From Nostoc sp. UHCC 0870 (GTDB lineage: Bacteria > Cyanobacteriota > Cyanobacteriia > Cyanobacteriales > Nostocaceae): a stretch of 64,000 nt of DNA. Below, one piece after another: positions 63,747 through 64,000 of this stretch (position 1 is its first letter; every line of letters begins with the position of its first letter). The position numbers and the translations under genes were made by a program. Under the pieces are notes generated by a model. The model saw only the letters and a program-made list of their open reading frames with translations, was not told the origin of the DNA and did not search any database. The stretch is from contig NZ_CP091913.1 in the NCBI RefSeq assembly GCF_022063185.1, positions 4,476,001 to 4,540,000 of the forward strand, in the 5' to 3' direction.

Positions 63747-64000
63747 TCAAGCTGCATTAGCAATTTGCTGAACAATCCCTTTCACCGTTTGATTAATAGG
63801 ATGTTCGGAGTGGCGCAGACAAAAAATACCTTTACTACCTAGTTGCATCATCTCTTCTGATAGTGGCATTAATCCTGCGACTGGCGTTTTATAGGCAGTC
63901 TCTACCTGTTTCTGCAAATCAGCAAAATCAAAAGCTGGTAATACTTTATTCACCACTAACAGCATTTTTGGCACTTTCAACTTCCGAGCCACATCCACTG
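63747..64000 (-). CDS. C-terminal end of a MinD/ParA-type ATPase (runs off window)
   Basis: 84 residues visible, the frame open at the right edge. DVARKLKVPKMLLVVNKV, LKQ-like QVETAYKTPVAGLMPLSEEM and GIFCLRHSEHPINQTVKGI match the tail of the MinD/ParA-family proteins. The N-terminal P-loop lies outside the window. The stop is six bases from the HExxH gene start, so they are co-transcribed. Role: an ATP-dependent localisation or maturation switch, not determinable from the tail. Confidence 0.7.
   Translation of the reverse strand, partial: VDVARKLKVPKMLLVVNKVLPAFDFADLQKQVETAYKTPVAGLMPLSEEMMQLGSKGIFCLRHSEHPINQTVKGIVQQIANAA

Overview
The window is chromosomal DNA from a filamentous, probably heterocyst-forming cyanobacterium of the Nostoc/Anabaena/Trichormus type. 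The evidence is frequent HIP1 octamers (GCGATCGC), AT-rich spacers full of short tandem and palindromic repeats, and typical cyanobacterial genes: a close match to the Nostoc punctiforme dynamin BDLP, SbtA/SbtB bicarbonate uptake, long-form HPF (LrtA), purK followed by 6Sa RNA, DUF4079, DUF1997, a PEP-CTERM protein and an NHLM/Nif11 peptide cluster. Identifications come from reading motifs and from memory of families; no database search was run.

Layout. 1-7.3 kb: two dynamin-like GTPases (the second ending in a J-domain), a three-gene set ending in an HNH nuclease, and a PIN-type toxin-antitoxin pair. 7.3-13 kb: a Uma2-like protein, a 1-Cys peroxiredoxin, and a trio combining two related solute-binding proteins, one fused to a VWA domain, with a membrane coiled-coil protein. 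13-19 kb (minus strand): an exopolysaccharide block of four glycosyltransferases and a polymerase/ligase-like membrane protein. 19.5-25 kb: an SGNH hydrolase, ispH, a DUF4351 protein, hpf and lipB, then a large structured RNA that I read as an orphan HEARO/IscB omega RNA. 25-46 kb: an amino-acid ABC protein fusion, a PhoD-like phosphatase, a pentapeptide-repeat protein overlapping purK, 6S RNA, an M16 protease pair, cell-wall and membrane proteins, an ankyrin protein and mnmA.

47-50.5 kb is a compositionally distinct, GC-richer bicarbonate-uptake island: sbtA and sbtB are divergent around a small membrane-protein gene. The sbtA promoter and start region exist in two copies, SbtB lacks the usual C-terminal CGPxGC loop, and a transposase scar lies beside it. 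51-61 kb (minus strand) is a ribosomal-peptide cluster: a Nif11-type precursor with an 8-9 residue core, an unrecognised two-repeat protein, a radical SAM enzyme, an HlyD-type adaptor, a C39-peptidase ABC exporter and a second NHLM ABC transporter. It is followed, towards the right edge, by a double cNMP-binding-domain protein, a putative HExxH metalloprotein and the end of a MinD/ParA-like ATPase.

Several families of roughly 90-130 bp palindromic repeats that look like MITEs sit in the spacers. The most interesting items are the minimal-core RiPP cluster, the rearranged sbt island, the orphan omega RNA, and the dynamin/J-domain/HNH block.
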